Positions 1-13,300 of a DNA stretch of 64,000 nt are shown in pieces. The first letter of the stretch is position 1. Each line of letters begins with the position of its first letter. This DNA is from Campylorhamphus procurvoides (taxonomy: Eukaryota > Chordata > Aves > Passeriformes > Dendrocolaptidae): positions 1,245,291 to 1,309,290 of the forward strand of contig WBMV01007804.1 of the NCBI GenBank assembly GCA_013396655.1. Direction: 5' to 3'. Position numbers and translations under genes: made by a program. The notes beneath the pieces are model-generated. The model was not told the DNA's origin, did no database searches, and saw nothing but the letters and a program-made list of their open reading frames with translations.

Positions 1-3000
1 AATCATCACTTGAATCAAACATACTTAGACTGGCTAGTCATAGGTTTAAAGCTATATATATGATTAAGTTATTTTTTATTCTGATCAGTAAGAAGAACCA
101 AATCATCACAAAACCGAAACAGATGTCTTTTGTATTTACATTCATGTCATTTTAATGGGCTGGGCTTTTCAGCCTGCTCTGCACAGCTATTTAGGGAGTT
201 CATTTTATAATTAGCAGACTTGATAACTTCTGACTGTCAGAGAAAGACACCATAATGCAGGAAGAGGAAGAGCTGGAGGATGGCTGCCTGCTTAATGTTC
301 AGATAATAAGTGTATTGGACAGATGAGGATCTGCTTGATTTATCCCTTCTTTTGAAGTCTTTAAGTAAATTATGCTCAACACAGACCAGTTCTGACAGTT
401 AAAAATATACTTCCTTTTAGAAAATATGAAGCAATAATCTATTGTTCTAATGCTGCGGTGCTGAGTGAAACTAGGCAGTAACAATTTTGGAAAAGAAAAT
501 ACTGAGGCCCAAACCTCCCAACAGCAGAAAATGTAACTGGGGCATTTTTAAACTTTTATACATTGCACATGTTCTTTTTCCTTCTTAGAGGTTTTTTTCA
601 TATAGAAAAAGAAATAAAATACTACGTTCTAGCCATGAAATCAATAATCTGATTCACATTGTTTTCAGCATGCTGGATTCCACTAAGAGTTCCTTTTTAA
701 TCTCACATTCCCACTTTTCTACAAGATGTGGACTGCAAAAGATAGAACACTGCTCCTTTTTCTCTTGATTGCCAGTCAAAATGTAGTTCAGAAATCTTGT
801 AAGCTGGAAAAGTTTTATAAAGTTTTATTGACTTAGAAGATGAGCTACGAAAGGACATTTTGCCTTCAGCAAAGTTTTCACCTGACTTTTCTTTAGCTAA
901 GCACACCAGATTCTCGTGTTCTGCTGGAATATACAAACACTGTACTTTTCCATGACAATGGAACCTATTTCTTAGCAGTTGCCACAGATCCTGGAGGACA
1001 CTGTAAATTCTCCCCGTTATTCAATCCTCCTGCGGAAGGCAACCATCTGTGAGACAGACTCCTGGACACCTGCTGCCCCAGCCAGCTGTTTCCATTCGAG
1101 GCTGCAGCTGCCACCTGTGACAGTAGCTAAAAGCCAAAAACACTCAAGCAAGAGGGAAAGCGACTGGCAGGCTGCCAGAGACAGAGGGGTGGATTAAAAC
1201 TCCACCACAAACCCACCTGTGTGTGAAACATCAAGTAGCAAAGAGATAAACAGCGACTTTTAGTAAGCAGAAGGGCCCAAAGGGTCTCAGCAGGTTTTTT
1301 CTCCTCAAGCAACTTCTGGGCTTTGCTAGAACCAGTTTAATAATTTGCCACCATAGCTCCAGGGAATGGGAAAACTTGTTCTAGCCTTCTCCTCTCCCAG
1401 CAGCTCTGGTAGGAAAAGATTAGAATCAGAGAGAATACCTAGAAGATGGTGGGACAGTTCTCCATGTCTCATGGACTTTAGGAATTCCTGAAATAAAACT
1501 AAAATGGGATTTAAGTAATACACATGTCCTGTGCTGGCATGGGCAATTTTTAATCTCCTTGAGAAGGAGAGTGCATTCAGAAGTACTGATGAGGAGCTGA
1601 AACACCGATGGATGCAGAAGGCCCAAATTCCTCAAGAATTTAGAGAAAAGGAAAGTCACACATGATAAGAAAAAAACCAAAACCCCAAACAGGTTGTAAG
1701 ATCCTTTTCATTCTCAATGGCAGAATTAATGGAACAAATCGGCAGCAGATACAAATAAAGAACAGACTGAAAGTACCCTGATTTACAACACCTAGAGGTG
1801 TGTCCCAAGAGGGAATATTCTCTCCTTTCTGTCCCATAATTTTAAAATAAAATCTTGAAATTTATCACTGCTTGATGGAAAGGAGTTAACTATTTACTAA
1901 CATTAACATTAAAAAGGTGATGAGGTGGTCCACCGTTGTCAGGGAGGAGCTTATGTTTGTCCTGCAGGGAAATTGAGTCAATTTTCCATAACAGACACAC
2001 TATTATAAATAATATTTGTCATTAAAATAAGTTAGTGTTGACAGTCACTACCATTTCTGGTAACTAGTTTCTAGATTTACAACTGTGTTGTAAAACATGG
2101 GAGTTAAAATCAGTTGACTTCTCCCCTGTGGCTCTGAAATCACATCACCAGATTTCTGAACTGCATTAGTGTCTCGTTTTCCAGGTTTTATTTTGGGCAG
2201 GTACAGTGTGCATTATTTAGTAATAGAAGGTAATCACACTCATGACAATTAAAAATAAATAGAAACTTGTTGCTAAAGTTTGTTTTTACCAGTCCTTGCT
2301 TCTTGCTCTCTAATTTGATAATGAAACCCAACCTAACACTTGAGAATAAAATGTAACCTAACCTCTTTTCTTAAAAGAGTTTATGTGAGTGTACATGCAC
2401 GTGTTCCCCACATTATTGATTCGTTGAGCTTCTTTTAAAAGTCTCTTTAGAGGTGAGTGGAAGAAAATCTTTGTTTTCCCTTAGTCCTTTTATAAGGACT
2501 GAAATTCAATTTGTGAAGGAAAGCCTTTATTAATTATTTGAGGTTTTATTAATAAAACCATGAAATTACTGTTAAATTTTGTGAGTGAATTTATGGCTTG
2601 GGAAACTGCCTTTTAAATTCCTGGACTAGGAATATGAATAATTGGTATGTTAGGTAGAAAGCAATTTGTTACTGAAAAACATGATGGAGCAGAATAATCA
2701 AGAAAATAAAAATGTATATTGTGATGAACACAAGTAACAAAATTTTAAGAGACGTGGGCCACATTTAAGTTCTCTGATTACACTGCAGTATTTAAAAAAA
2801 CCCCACCTAAATAAAAGATGTATTCTGCATGAGCAGGGCTACTACCAGCTGAAAGGCAGATAATACAATGAACCCTGAGAAATAATCTACTTGATGTATC
2901 ATCATGCTACATATTAAGCTATACATAAAATAAATGTGTTTTGCCACATTAAATTGCACTGTGTCAGATAAAAATAGATATTATTCCAGATGGAATATCT

Positions 3001-4273
3001 GCTCTATATTACCCAAGATTATAACATTGGAGAGCTTGCACAAAATTTGGGGGAAATCAGGGATCTACACAGGTCTAGACTGTGCAGTAAGGAGGAAGAA
3101 GACCACAGACACTTAGTCATTTTTCTTCCGAGAAGAAGAGAGACAAGGGAAAACTAATGATGTTCTCCTGTCCACTGAACCCTCGACTAATTTCTAATTG
3201 CTCAGGAAAGCTACCAGCTCTTGGGGCATATTTAAGAACTCCAGAGTGGACATTTTATATTCAGTATGACTAAGTTTAATATTAGTAGAAATCATCTCAG
3301 GCATATTACAGGCACTGTCAGAAAAATGCCTTGTTAAATGTGGTTCCACTTTATTTGACAGATATGCTCATTAGGCACGTTATTGTTATCCTACTCATTT
3401 CAGTAAAACAAACACATTCATAGTTGTGTTTTATCCCCACTAACACATCCAGAAGCCACGCAGGTATGAAAGTATGATCTATGCTCTTCCTGACCCCACA
3501 CTTCATCAACCAAATGATTACATTTTAAATTGCTGTCTTTCCTGTGCAGGGCAGAAAGCTTTTGCTTTAAGGGTTCTGAACCAGCTGAACTGTAAATGAA
3601 AGCTCAGTTCACCCATCATTACTAACAGTGGAAAAAAAAAAGAAAACACATAGATTGATTCTCAGACCACAGGGAGATGTTCAGATATCAGAAAGCCACA
3701 TTCTTATTTAGAGAGCCTTGAGGTAACAGCACAGCAAAAAGAATAACCAACTCATGCAATAATATAATTAGAGGGCTCCTTACACTGCAGAGGCAGGGGG
3801 TAGATGGCAGTTCCTGCCAGGTCTGATACATCTCCATAATCCAGAAGAGGAATGACTGGAAACTCTACCATCACAAGTCAGACTCATATGCAAGGAGGTG
3901 CAAGAGACACTTGGACACACATGAGAATTCTGACAACTTCAGGAGATGTCAGAGCAGCATCCTTTAGAATTAAGCCAATACTGCTCAGAGCACAAATTCT
4001 AAGGTAGACTATTTTGGCTCAAACCAAAAAATGCAGAAAAATACAAATGAACAGAACCTTTCCCTCTCCCTCCTGCTTAGGGGCAGGATGAAGGCAAATA
4101 TAAGCAGGTGTTTTATACAATTTACCCAGGCCCAGTACTGAAACAGGAACAAGGAAGGAGCAAAAAACGAGGCTTTTTGTTAATTTTAAACCAAAAGAGA
4201 GTGCGTCACCAATAAATGGATAAATTTCTCTGTGAAAGAAAATTGCTACGGTAGCACTGGCAAATGATCTTAC
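1..4273 (-). other. Intron sequence downstream of exon k (incomplete)
   Basis: I looked on the minus strand for the next helical-domain exon and for splice-flanked open frames and found none, so this is taken as the start of a long intron running off the left edge. It is AT-rich with no repeat I can name. Open frames of 60-84 codons between 300 and 1840 on both strands show no family motif. Confidence 0.6.
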
Positions 4274-4368
4274 CAGTAAAGCTGGTGCGCTACTTGGATG
4301 CTCTGAAGGGAACGATTCAGCAGGAGTTTCACCAGGGGACTTTCAAGACTCCACTCGAACTTGAGGAC
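4274..4368 (-). CDS. PIK3C2G: PIK3C2G exon k (helical PIK domain)
   Basis: Acceptor tttgtctgttaag, 31 codons plus two bases (TG), donor CTG|gtaaga. The peptide starts [20 protein letters not shown] and continues [11 protein letters not shown](W). It joins the LVQ of the previous exon in phase 0, giving the family pattern QLVQ..K.E...ESPL..LLL.R......G/AH.LYW. The split final codon TG|G would give the conserved tryptophan. This is the most downstream exon in the window; the next, expected to begin with LLK or similar, was not found in 1-4273. Confidence 0.96.
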
Positions 4369-7300
4369 CTTAACAGACAAATTGATAATAAGAATCAGTT
4401 TTATGCTGGTTTTTGTGTCTTTCCTTTATAACAAAAATAATCAGAAGGAACCCAGTGCTTAGTCTGAGCAAAGCAATCAGACATACAGAGTTTGCTCTAG
4501 CAATGCAATGGGCAAAGAAAGTTCAGGACACAAGAGTCTGCTGCCATCTGTGAGACAGGGAGGTATCTTCATGATTCTGGCTGTGCTGACATATATGTAA
4601 ATACACAACTTTCCTTCCCCCACTTAAAACTCTCAACGGTATATTTAACTTTTTGTCTAATTATCTGGCTTGCAAAATAAACCTATTTATGAAACAGAAG
4701 CTGTGGAAGGTGAAAGATCACATCTGTGTGTGAATGCTGGAAAGCTGTGAAAGTTCCACTGGCTCATAGTAAATATATTAAGATATGCATACAACACAAA
4801 ACACACTAAAAACTCCTGAGAAACTCTCCAATGTGGAACAGTAAGTCATCCATGTGCACAGTGTTACAAAGTAAGGGGATAAAGCTCTCAAAAGTTCCTG
4901 CTCAGTTGCAACACAGGACCTGCTCGGTCCCCAAGTGCTGTGGAAGCAGTGAGGCCATAACTTGCCAAACATTAATTTCCAGTGAAATGCAATGTACATC
5001 TCTAAAGGGACAGTTCTACACCCTAATGCCCAGGTTATTCTGCGTTGACAGTGATTTCCTTGGTATATTCAGTATTTAGAAAACTGATTTGTGGCAAGAC
5101 CATTTGCTTCCTTGAGTGTAATGAAGCCCTGCCATCCACTCGGGGGAACACAGCTTCATTTCTCTTGTTCAGATGCATATTTTATTTCTCCATGTTACTT
5201 GAAAATACCTTCATGTAGTGCGTAGAAAAGCTCAGTCAGCATGCCAAAAGAAGTGGAAAACATTCTATACCTTTGCCCTGTTTTTAATTCAGTCATTGCA
5301 TCATGTGACCAGCCTTTCTTATTTATTCCTCTTGCAATGTATCAACCCACCCGAAAGAGTCCAAAGTATTTCATGAAGTTCTTGGTTAGGACAGAAGACT
5401 TCCTTGGGTATCAATTTCCTCCTTACCTGAACCAGCTGTGGGAGGTATTCTAAGAACTCATCATTTGACATATTTTCTATTTGTTGGACTGCTGCTCTGC
5501 GAATGTCTTGATCTGGAAAACTAGAGCAAAACAAATAGGTATCATTAGGAGCTACTGAACCACTGCAACTCTCCTGAGCTCTCGCTGATATAAAACATTA
5601 GAAAAAATGGTTTTCTCTCAAAATGAAACAGGGAAAAAAATCAATTAATTTGCTTTATTGTAATGAGGGTCAAGAAACACAGATAACTTAATTGGATTGA
5701 GTGTTGCAGTGTTATACAGGGGAAAAAAAACCAACCTGCTCTCCAAATACCTTTTTAATTTGAGCTATCATCTATTGTAATTTCCTGAAATATGATGTAA
5801 ATTATACATCTCTTGTTGCTTTTACGTACCTGAAACAGGCAATTTCTGTATCATGGAAACTTTTAACAGTCACTTAAAGACTTCTTTTGTTCTGAGCAAC
5901 AACAGAAAAGCTTGAAATTTCCCATACAAAAAGGGTTCATTTCAGATAATTTATTCCAATATCAGCTCTTCTGGTTTGTATTATAACAAAATCAAAAATT
6001 CTTTTTAAACAGAAGTAATTTTGAAACTGAAAACATGAGTTGAGTTTTTTGGGGGTTTTTTTAAGTTTTTTTAAATGGAAAATTCATTACAAAAACATCT
6101 TCCCTCAGAAAGGCTCCAAGTCAGTGAAACAGATATTTCTGATGAGAAAATCTTTGAGTTCTCAGCATAAGAAATATTCTCAGTATAAGGGTGGCTGAAC
6201 CCAAAGTGGCTGTAGCCTATAATAGATTTTGTGATGGAGCTCTCATCGTGAAAATGACAAAAGAGGAAAACACAGTGTAGCAGCAGTGATAATGCATAGA
6301 AAGAAGTCTGGATAATACAAATGGTAAAAACATTTTTCTTTAAAAGAGAATGAAATTTTGATGTAACCTGACTGATCAAAACTGACTCTTAACAGAACAT
6401 TTTCTCTTTTTAGAGAAAAAGTGAAAAAGTGTACAGTGTCTCTTTTAACACCTGAAAGAGAAAAAAAAATAATATTTTAAGGACTTCTTTCGAAAATATA
6501 AAAATAATTTCCATCTTTTCATGTTTTGCAATTGTGACATTAATCATTAAAGGTTGGACTCAATGATCTTGGAGGTCTTTTCCAACCTTCATGAGTCTAT
6601 ACACAGAGGTTGCCAGGATTGTTTCAAATTTTGTGGTTTTGCTACAGTTCTCCTCTCACAAGGACAGGAGCAGATGTGTTCTTCTGTGTATGTCTGCTTC
6701 ATGGTGCCACTCTTATCTGCCTATCAGTGCTTGCATGTTGTCCACTGCCATCCCAAGAATCTTTTCTGTCTTTCCTGAAGCAAACTGGAATTGTTCACAG
6801 AGACCTTTCAGTTACCAGAGCTGGCAGAAGGATCATCTCTGCCTAAAGGGCAAAAACTGTTTTCAAACAGCACCACATCCAACTGGATATTGTTCAGAAG
6901 AGCTGCTGGGCTTTGATCCAGTTCTCCGAGGACAGGAACCTGCCCCACAAAAGCAGCGAATCTCTCCCCTCTGAACTGATATGGCTGTTAGGATCCTTGG
7001 AAAAATCTCCAATTTGGCAGTCTAGGCACACATAAAAATGATGACTAAAGGACATGGGTTATCCTGACAGTTCACCCTGAGGAAAGTCCTTTGAAATCAG
7101 AACCACCACACATGGCAGAAGGTGTCACAGGCCAACAGTGCTTCCGGAGCTCAGCACAAAACCAATCTGCTCTCTTCCCACCTTCCCATCCAGCACCTTT
7201 TGCCAACATTAGACCCAAGAGAAATAAAAATCAGAGGCGAAACAGAGGAGACAGTACCATGTTTGCAGCAATGACTGCTTGTCACTATCAAAAGAGAGAA

Positions 7301-10300
7301 AACAGCAAAGCCAAGCGCTCAGCAGTATAATGGCACCTGCTGCTTGAATCTTGAGCCTCTATGTTCAATAATACAAGCTGAAGCAAAACAGTCTGTGCAC
7401 TTTGATCAGTGAATTAACTACAGGCCATCAAATAAAAATGTGGATATTTTGATTAAAAATAAAAAAAAAAGGGGAACAGTTGGACCAACTTGAAAGGCCT
7501 GATTTTCTGGGCTGCCACCTGCAGCGCTTTCAAACCCCCTTTTAACAATGCAGCTCAGGTCTGGTTTTATTATTTTGTTTGTCTGTTATGGCACATATTT
7601 GATAATGTTTCTAATACAGTTTATAATTCTTTGTCAAATGCTGAGGGGGCCTTGATGGGGAGAGGAGGAATACATTATAAATACATTATCGTGATAGGCC
7701 CAAATTAGTATCTTTTGCAAGGCTTTTTTTTTTTTTACATGTTTATCTTAGGCAACCTATTACGTATGAGAAGTTGTTACTTCAATATTCACATGGCTAT
7801 TTCAAGAAAAACATATTTGAAGGAGGCCTTATATATTAAAATGATATTTCATATCATCCTATTTTCTAATTATGCAATTGCTCCAAAGGCTGGTGTGCCA
7901 AGCATGTGCAGATAATATGGAAATCAGTCCTTCCCTTTCCCTTCTTGCCTGGTTCAACAGGTTACTGAACAGTGAAATATACTCTACACAGGCATCAAGT
8001 CAAGCAGAACAATCTTATTACTTAGTTACAGCTTGTCCTTACCAGAAGCCAAGATCTGAATACATGCAATGCCATGATGAGAAAAACCTCTTATTTTTTT
8101 CAGCTAAACTAAGAATGAGAAAATTATTTTAATGCCAAACTTTCCAGAAAATTCAACAGTGAGCATTTGATTTATTAAGAATTAATTTGCTACAAGACAA
8201 ACTGGGATTATATCTAAGTTACTAAAAGTAGCACAGGGAGCTCTCATTAGGATAATGATGAGCTCAAAGGCATGGGCACAGTGGTGAAACACCTGCAGGA
8301 CAGTTTGCTTCTGGAAACACAGCTGGGGTCATTCTTCTTGAATAAGATTTTGCTAATTTGTTGGTCCTGGTTACTCAACTGTTTCCTTCAGCTTGTAAAT
8401 CTGGAGATCAGCCTGAAGCTTAGTTGAGTCTTTTTAACAGGCCTGACAATTTGTTGAGCCCCAGATCTCAGAGCCATTGCTCTCTTCAATTTCAGTGTTG
8501 TTCAGGGCCATAGGTACAACAGATAACAGGCACAGGTACGACATTTAAATTGTATTTAAATACTGTACCCAGGTACCATATTTAATCTATTTGTTTTACC
8601 CCTTATATATGTATTTGAGCACACATTTAACATCCTCAAAAGCATTAGAATTATGGCAAATTCGTATGAACTCCACTAGTATTACATGGTGCTTATGCTA
8701 TTCATGCTTACATACACAGTTTGTTTGCTAAAAGCCAGTAATAGGTATGGTCTTGAAGCAGATCTGCCTAAAAAATCCTCCCCTTCACATGCCTGGAAAC
8801 GAAGCCATCTTGTAAGCTAGTAATTAATTAGGGCTGGAAGGGTTTTTTTCCAGTGAATAATCTTGCAAACATTTGAGTTGCATCAAATCTGATTTTAATA
8901 ATCCATAAATTGCTCTTGATTAGAGGACACAATTAATTGATTTTTTTGGCTCTGCGACTCAGTGCGAGAGAAATCCCTTCAGGCTTAAGAAAAAGAGCTT
9001 CATAGTTTGGATATTAGAGGACAGCTGATTTCCAGGGCTTGCTACAATGAATATGCAATTATTTAAACCTACTGAAAACTCTGAAAGCATAGAAGTGACA
9101 CGACTCTATAACAACAAATTCAATATGCCAGTCTTTAAGGGCACACACCCAAGAAAGAAGAGCTCATCTGTAGCACAGCTTGTCAACATCAGATCAATTT
9201 TGCAAAGGATTTGAACCACAGATTGTCAGATTTCTAACATGTGGCCTCTGAAAACGGCTTCAGAGAGGAAGGACATCTGGGGACTCCTCTTCCCTAGCTG
9301 TTTCATGGTTTTCACCAAAGCATCTGAGAATTTAAATGGCAATGCTCATCCACGTTTAGGTTTCCATTTACTTCTAAGGTTTTTTTGGGTTTTTTTGTTT
9401 GTTTCTTTGTTTGTTTGGTTTGGTTTTTTCTCTACAAACAACGTACTGGTCAATAAATATTTCAGTGCACAGAACTACAGTGCTCCTTATTTACTTGCCT
9501 AGCTGCATTGTACTATCTTGTAGCTTTCTTCTTTTCGCCTATTTTATTTGTTCTCTCTTCAGGTAATGAATATTCCAGAACAGAGGTTGTGACTTCCTGC
9601 AAGTTTGTTCCAGGCTTACACGCTCAAAGGCTCTTCTGAATAACAAACAATTTATAAATTGCAGTAGTTGAGTCTGGTCCTTAGTAACAGGTCACATTGT
9701 GCAAGACTTCAACTTTCCCCTCCACAGCTCTTCTGACAACTTGGATTCTCCCGAAATTATGAAACAGTTTTCCTCTGATATTTAACCTCAGCACCCTTTT
9801 GGCTATTTTCTTCTTCCCCCCCTGCATAATTCCAATGACTGACAGTCACCCATTCTTTAACTTCTAAGTAGCTGTAGATTATTAGGTCTCCCTTGAGACT
9901 TTATGATTGTTTTTGTATAAGCTGAATTTTGAGCTACATAAGCATAGATTACAACTTGCTTTAGAAGCAAGGACATCTTCCAGTGCTTGATTCTTTTCAT
10001 GCAGACAGCCAGTCGGGAGCTATTTGTCTAGCTGTACCTTTCAGCTAAATCAGATTCAAACAGAAAACTGAGCACTGCTGAGGCATCCTGTGGATTTGTG
10101 AAATTCTCTAGAGATTTTAGCATCCACCAGTGGTGAGCTGACTGTAAATGAGAAATAGATGTGCATTTCATTTTTAATAGTGTTATTATCCTAACTTTAC
10201 CATGCTGTCTCAAACCTATGCTGAAATATATTTGTCAGGTAAATGGAACTGTCCAATTCACTACATTTTCTGGTATGTGAGGATCTCTGTAGAGAACAGT

Positions 10301-13300
10301 ATGGTCTTTCACAGGCCTTCTTTTAAGTTAGAGGCCTATAACATGCCATGTATTTCTGCAATTCCTTTCACATTTTAAGTGCTGCTGCATTTTCAGAAAA
10401 GAAAGACTTCAGTCCAGTGAAATGCATGTAGTTAAGTCTGGCAGAAACAAGGAAAGCAGAGTCAGCAAACCTACTGGCACGAAGATACCAACTGAAAACA
10501 AAACACTCTCCAAGTAGTAAAGGGTATCATGTCCCTGGTGGGTGCAGCTTGGCCAGGGAAGAAAGTATGAAAGGTTTAAAAGAATAGACAGGTAAGTTTT
10601 GTGAGGCAGTTTAAGCATTTTAATTGTAATTAGACAGGAAGAGAGAACAAAGTACTAGAATAATGATTAAGGTATTCCTTTAGATTTAGCTTGCAGACAA
10701 CAGGAGCAGGACTTTCTGTTGATGATTTCTTTCATTCCTTTGAGGACTTCTAAAGAAAACACCCTGTGAGTGTATGAAGGTTAGAAAATGGTAAGGACTA
10801 AAAGAAAGTACAGAAAGATAACAAATACCATCAGTAAAAAGGACACTGGATTTTCATAATTTTCTGCTAAAACGAGTGATATATTCACTCTTCATTGCGA
10901 GAAGTCACGTGAACCCTCCCCATCCCCACACATTGCAAAGGACATGGTCATATTCACCAGCTATCACTTTGGCTGATTGATTGGCAGATAGATCTGTTGA
11001 ACTTACTCTCAGAAAATGTACTGTAAGTGACACTTACATAGATTTTCTACATGAAATTCAGACTAAAACAACTAAGAATAAGTTTAAGATGTCATGGAGA
11101 CCATATGGTGAACCATATCCTAAGAGAGAACAAGAGTAGGAAGAAATTAACAAAAGCAGTTTTCCATTTCAAACCTGTATGATCTAGAAAGTTCTTCTCA
11201 CCCCAGAGACAAACTTTGTTCTCTGCTACATTTAAACTAAAGACTGAACCATGGAAAACATGATTCTTTACAGATTTAGCCTCCTGACTCACACATTTAT
11301 GCACAGAAAGGATGCCATATCCTACATAGCTGTCTATTATTTGTCCTGCCATAGGTTTCTGCTGTAGTACCTTCATGTTTATTGCCAAGAAGGCCAAAAA
11401 TGGTTAAAGGCAGTGGGAAAAAAAAATAAATTCTTCACATTCTGATGTTTGAAATGAGGAGTTGTCTATTCCCATCAGTGCATACATCCCCATTTATCAC
11501 TAAATTTCATGTATATTAAGTATAAGCACTTTTAAAGCTTTATCAGCATGTTCTGTACATCAAAGTGTCAAATTAATTGTACAGTGTTACTTTATTCTTA
11601 TCTTATTTCTTTGCATAAGCCCATGTTTGCTTTCCACACTGATATATATAACAAGTAACAAGTAAGATGCAAAGGGGCAAGATAAGCTCTAGTTCTATCT
11701 GTTTTATAAATACTCTGTTGGGCATTCCGCTGTGAACTCCATGGGAACATTTTAAATTCTGCTTTTATTAAAACAATGGCAATCTGATTCAACAATTCTA
11801 AAACAGTTTGGCTTTCAAAGGTGTAAGAACAAAATCTGTGTTTAAGTTACCATATTTTATTCTAATTACTGCTTAGATATCCCAAGCTCTGAAACTCAAT
11901 AGCTACTCTGCTACACGAAGTGAAAATCAACGATAATACTGGGAAGGTCAAAGGCTGAATGATTCTATAACCAAAGGCACCTTCTGCTGTCAAGGAGAGG
12001 TAGGTGGAGTCATCTTCCCCTACTGTGCCTGCTCCATAGAGGGGAAGAAATAAGGAAATCCCTCTGACACCACTGATTTGGTGCCTGGTTTTGAAGGAAT
12101 GTCCTTTCTTGTGCAATCGCCCTGACAGAGTTAGAATTTAGCAGGAAGTTTCTAGGAAAGTGTTTAAGCCTACCAGGGAGGTTATGTCTTCACCTTCACA
12201 ACCTACATCAACAAGTTCTCTCTTCAAAATGGTTATAGCCATGCAGAGTGCTGAAAAATGACACACCTTCCTCTTTGGGGGCTGTTTTCCTGATTCTAGT
12301 TCAATTTCCTGATTCCTAGCCATGATACCTCACAGGGCTGCAAGTGCACTTGAGATGGGGCATTGATAAACAAAAAAAAGGTTGAAGAAAACACTCTGGT
12401 ATTCTGGTTAAAAATTATATCTGGACTTTTATTTCCAGTAATTTGAGTATTGCAAGCGTGGCTGTTCTATACATACATGAAACAATGGCCCACTGGCAAC
12501 ACACCATCAGTGATGGCATTTCTAACACTGCCTTTGGTTTCTTTCTGTCATCAAGACAATTCTCTGAATAAACAAGTGTACTTGTTTTATTTCCCTGGCT
12601 AGTGTGCCACACAATGTAGGTACAGTTAGAGAAAGCTCTAACTCCACCAAGGTTTGGCTTTTTACCAAACTCAGCAAGTGAAGTCAACAGCAAAATGCAC
12701 AGGGCACCAATAAGTTGTTCTAAGTGGGAGGGACCAGCTCTGTACCTTCTGCCTTAGGGATAATTTTGTATTTCAGGCGACAGCTTATAACCATCCTTCC
12801 CTGAAATGAGAGGTGAAAGTAAGAGTGTAAAATCTTATTCTACACTTCTCCCTCCCATCCTCTCCATGCCATCTTTATTGATTAAAGGAACATTCATTGT
12901 TTTTTAAATTGTTTTTTAAGCATTGGCTTCTGGGGCTTTAAAAATCAATGCGCTTGCACAGAATACTGGATGCAGTTGCTACTGAATTGATCTGTGAAAT
13001 GTACCATGATTATGTTTTCAATTTATGAAAGTTCTTCCTTTCCACTGCATAAATGAGTATGTTATCATTTGGCTGCCTTGAGAGGTGCCTGCAAAGTGGA
13101 AGAGCTTGAGCAAGAGAGACACGTTCACAGAGCAAGAAATATCTATTAAACTGTGCTTTTAACTGTGTAGTGAACAAAATAATTTAGAAGTTTCAGAAAG
13201 TTGCAAAGACCTTTCTAGCTCAGATGCCTGATAATGGAGCTTGATGTGAAGGGCTGTGATACCTCTCTCTAAGCTCTGTGATTCTGCTTTCTAACCCAGG

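Noticed and set aside
6591..6974. 127-codon plus-strand frame downstream of a CR1 tail.
   Set aside because: Overlapped by a second frame of similar quality, no motif, and no flanking gene structure.
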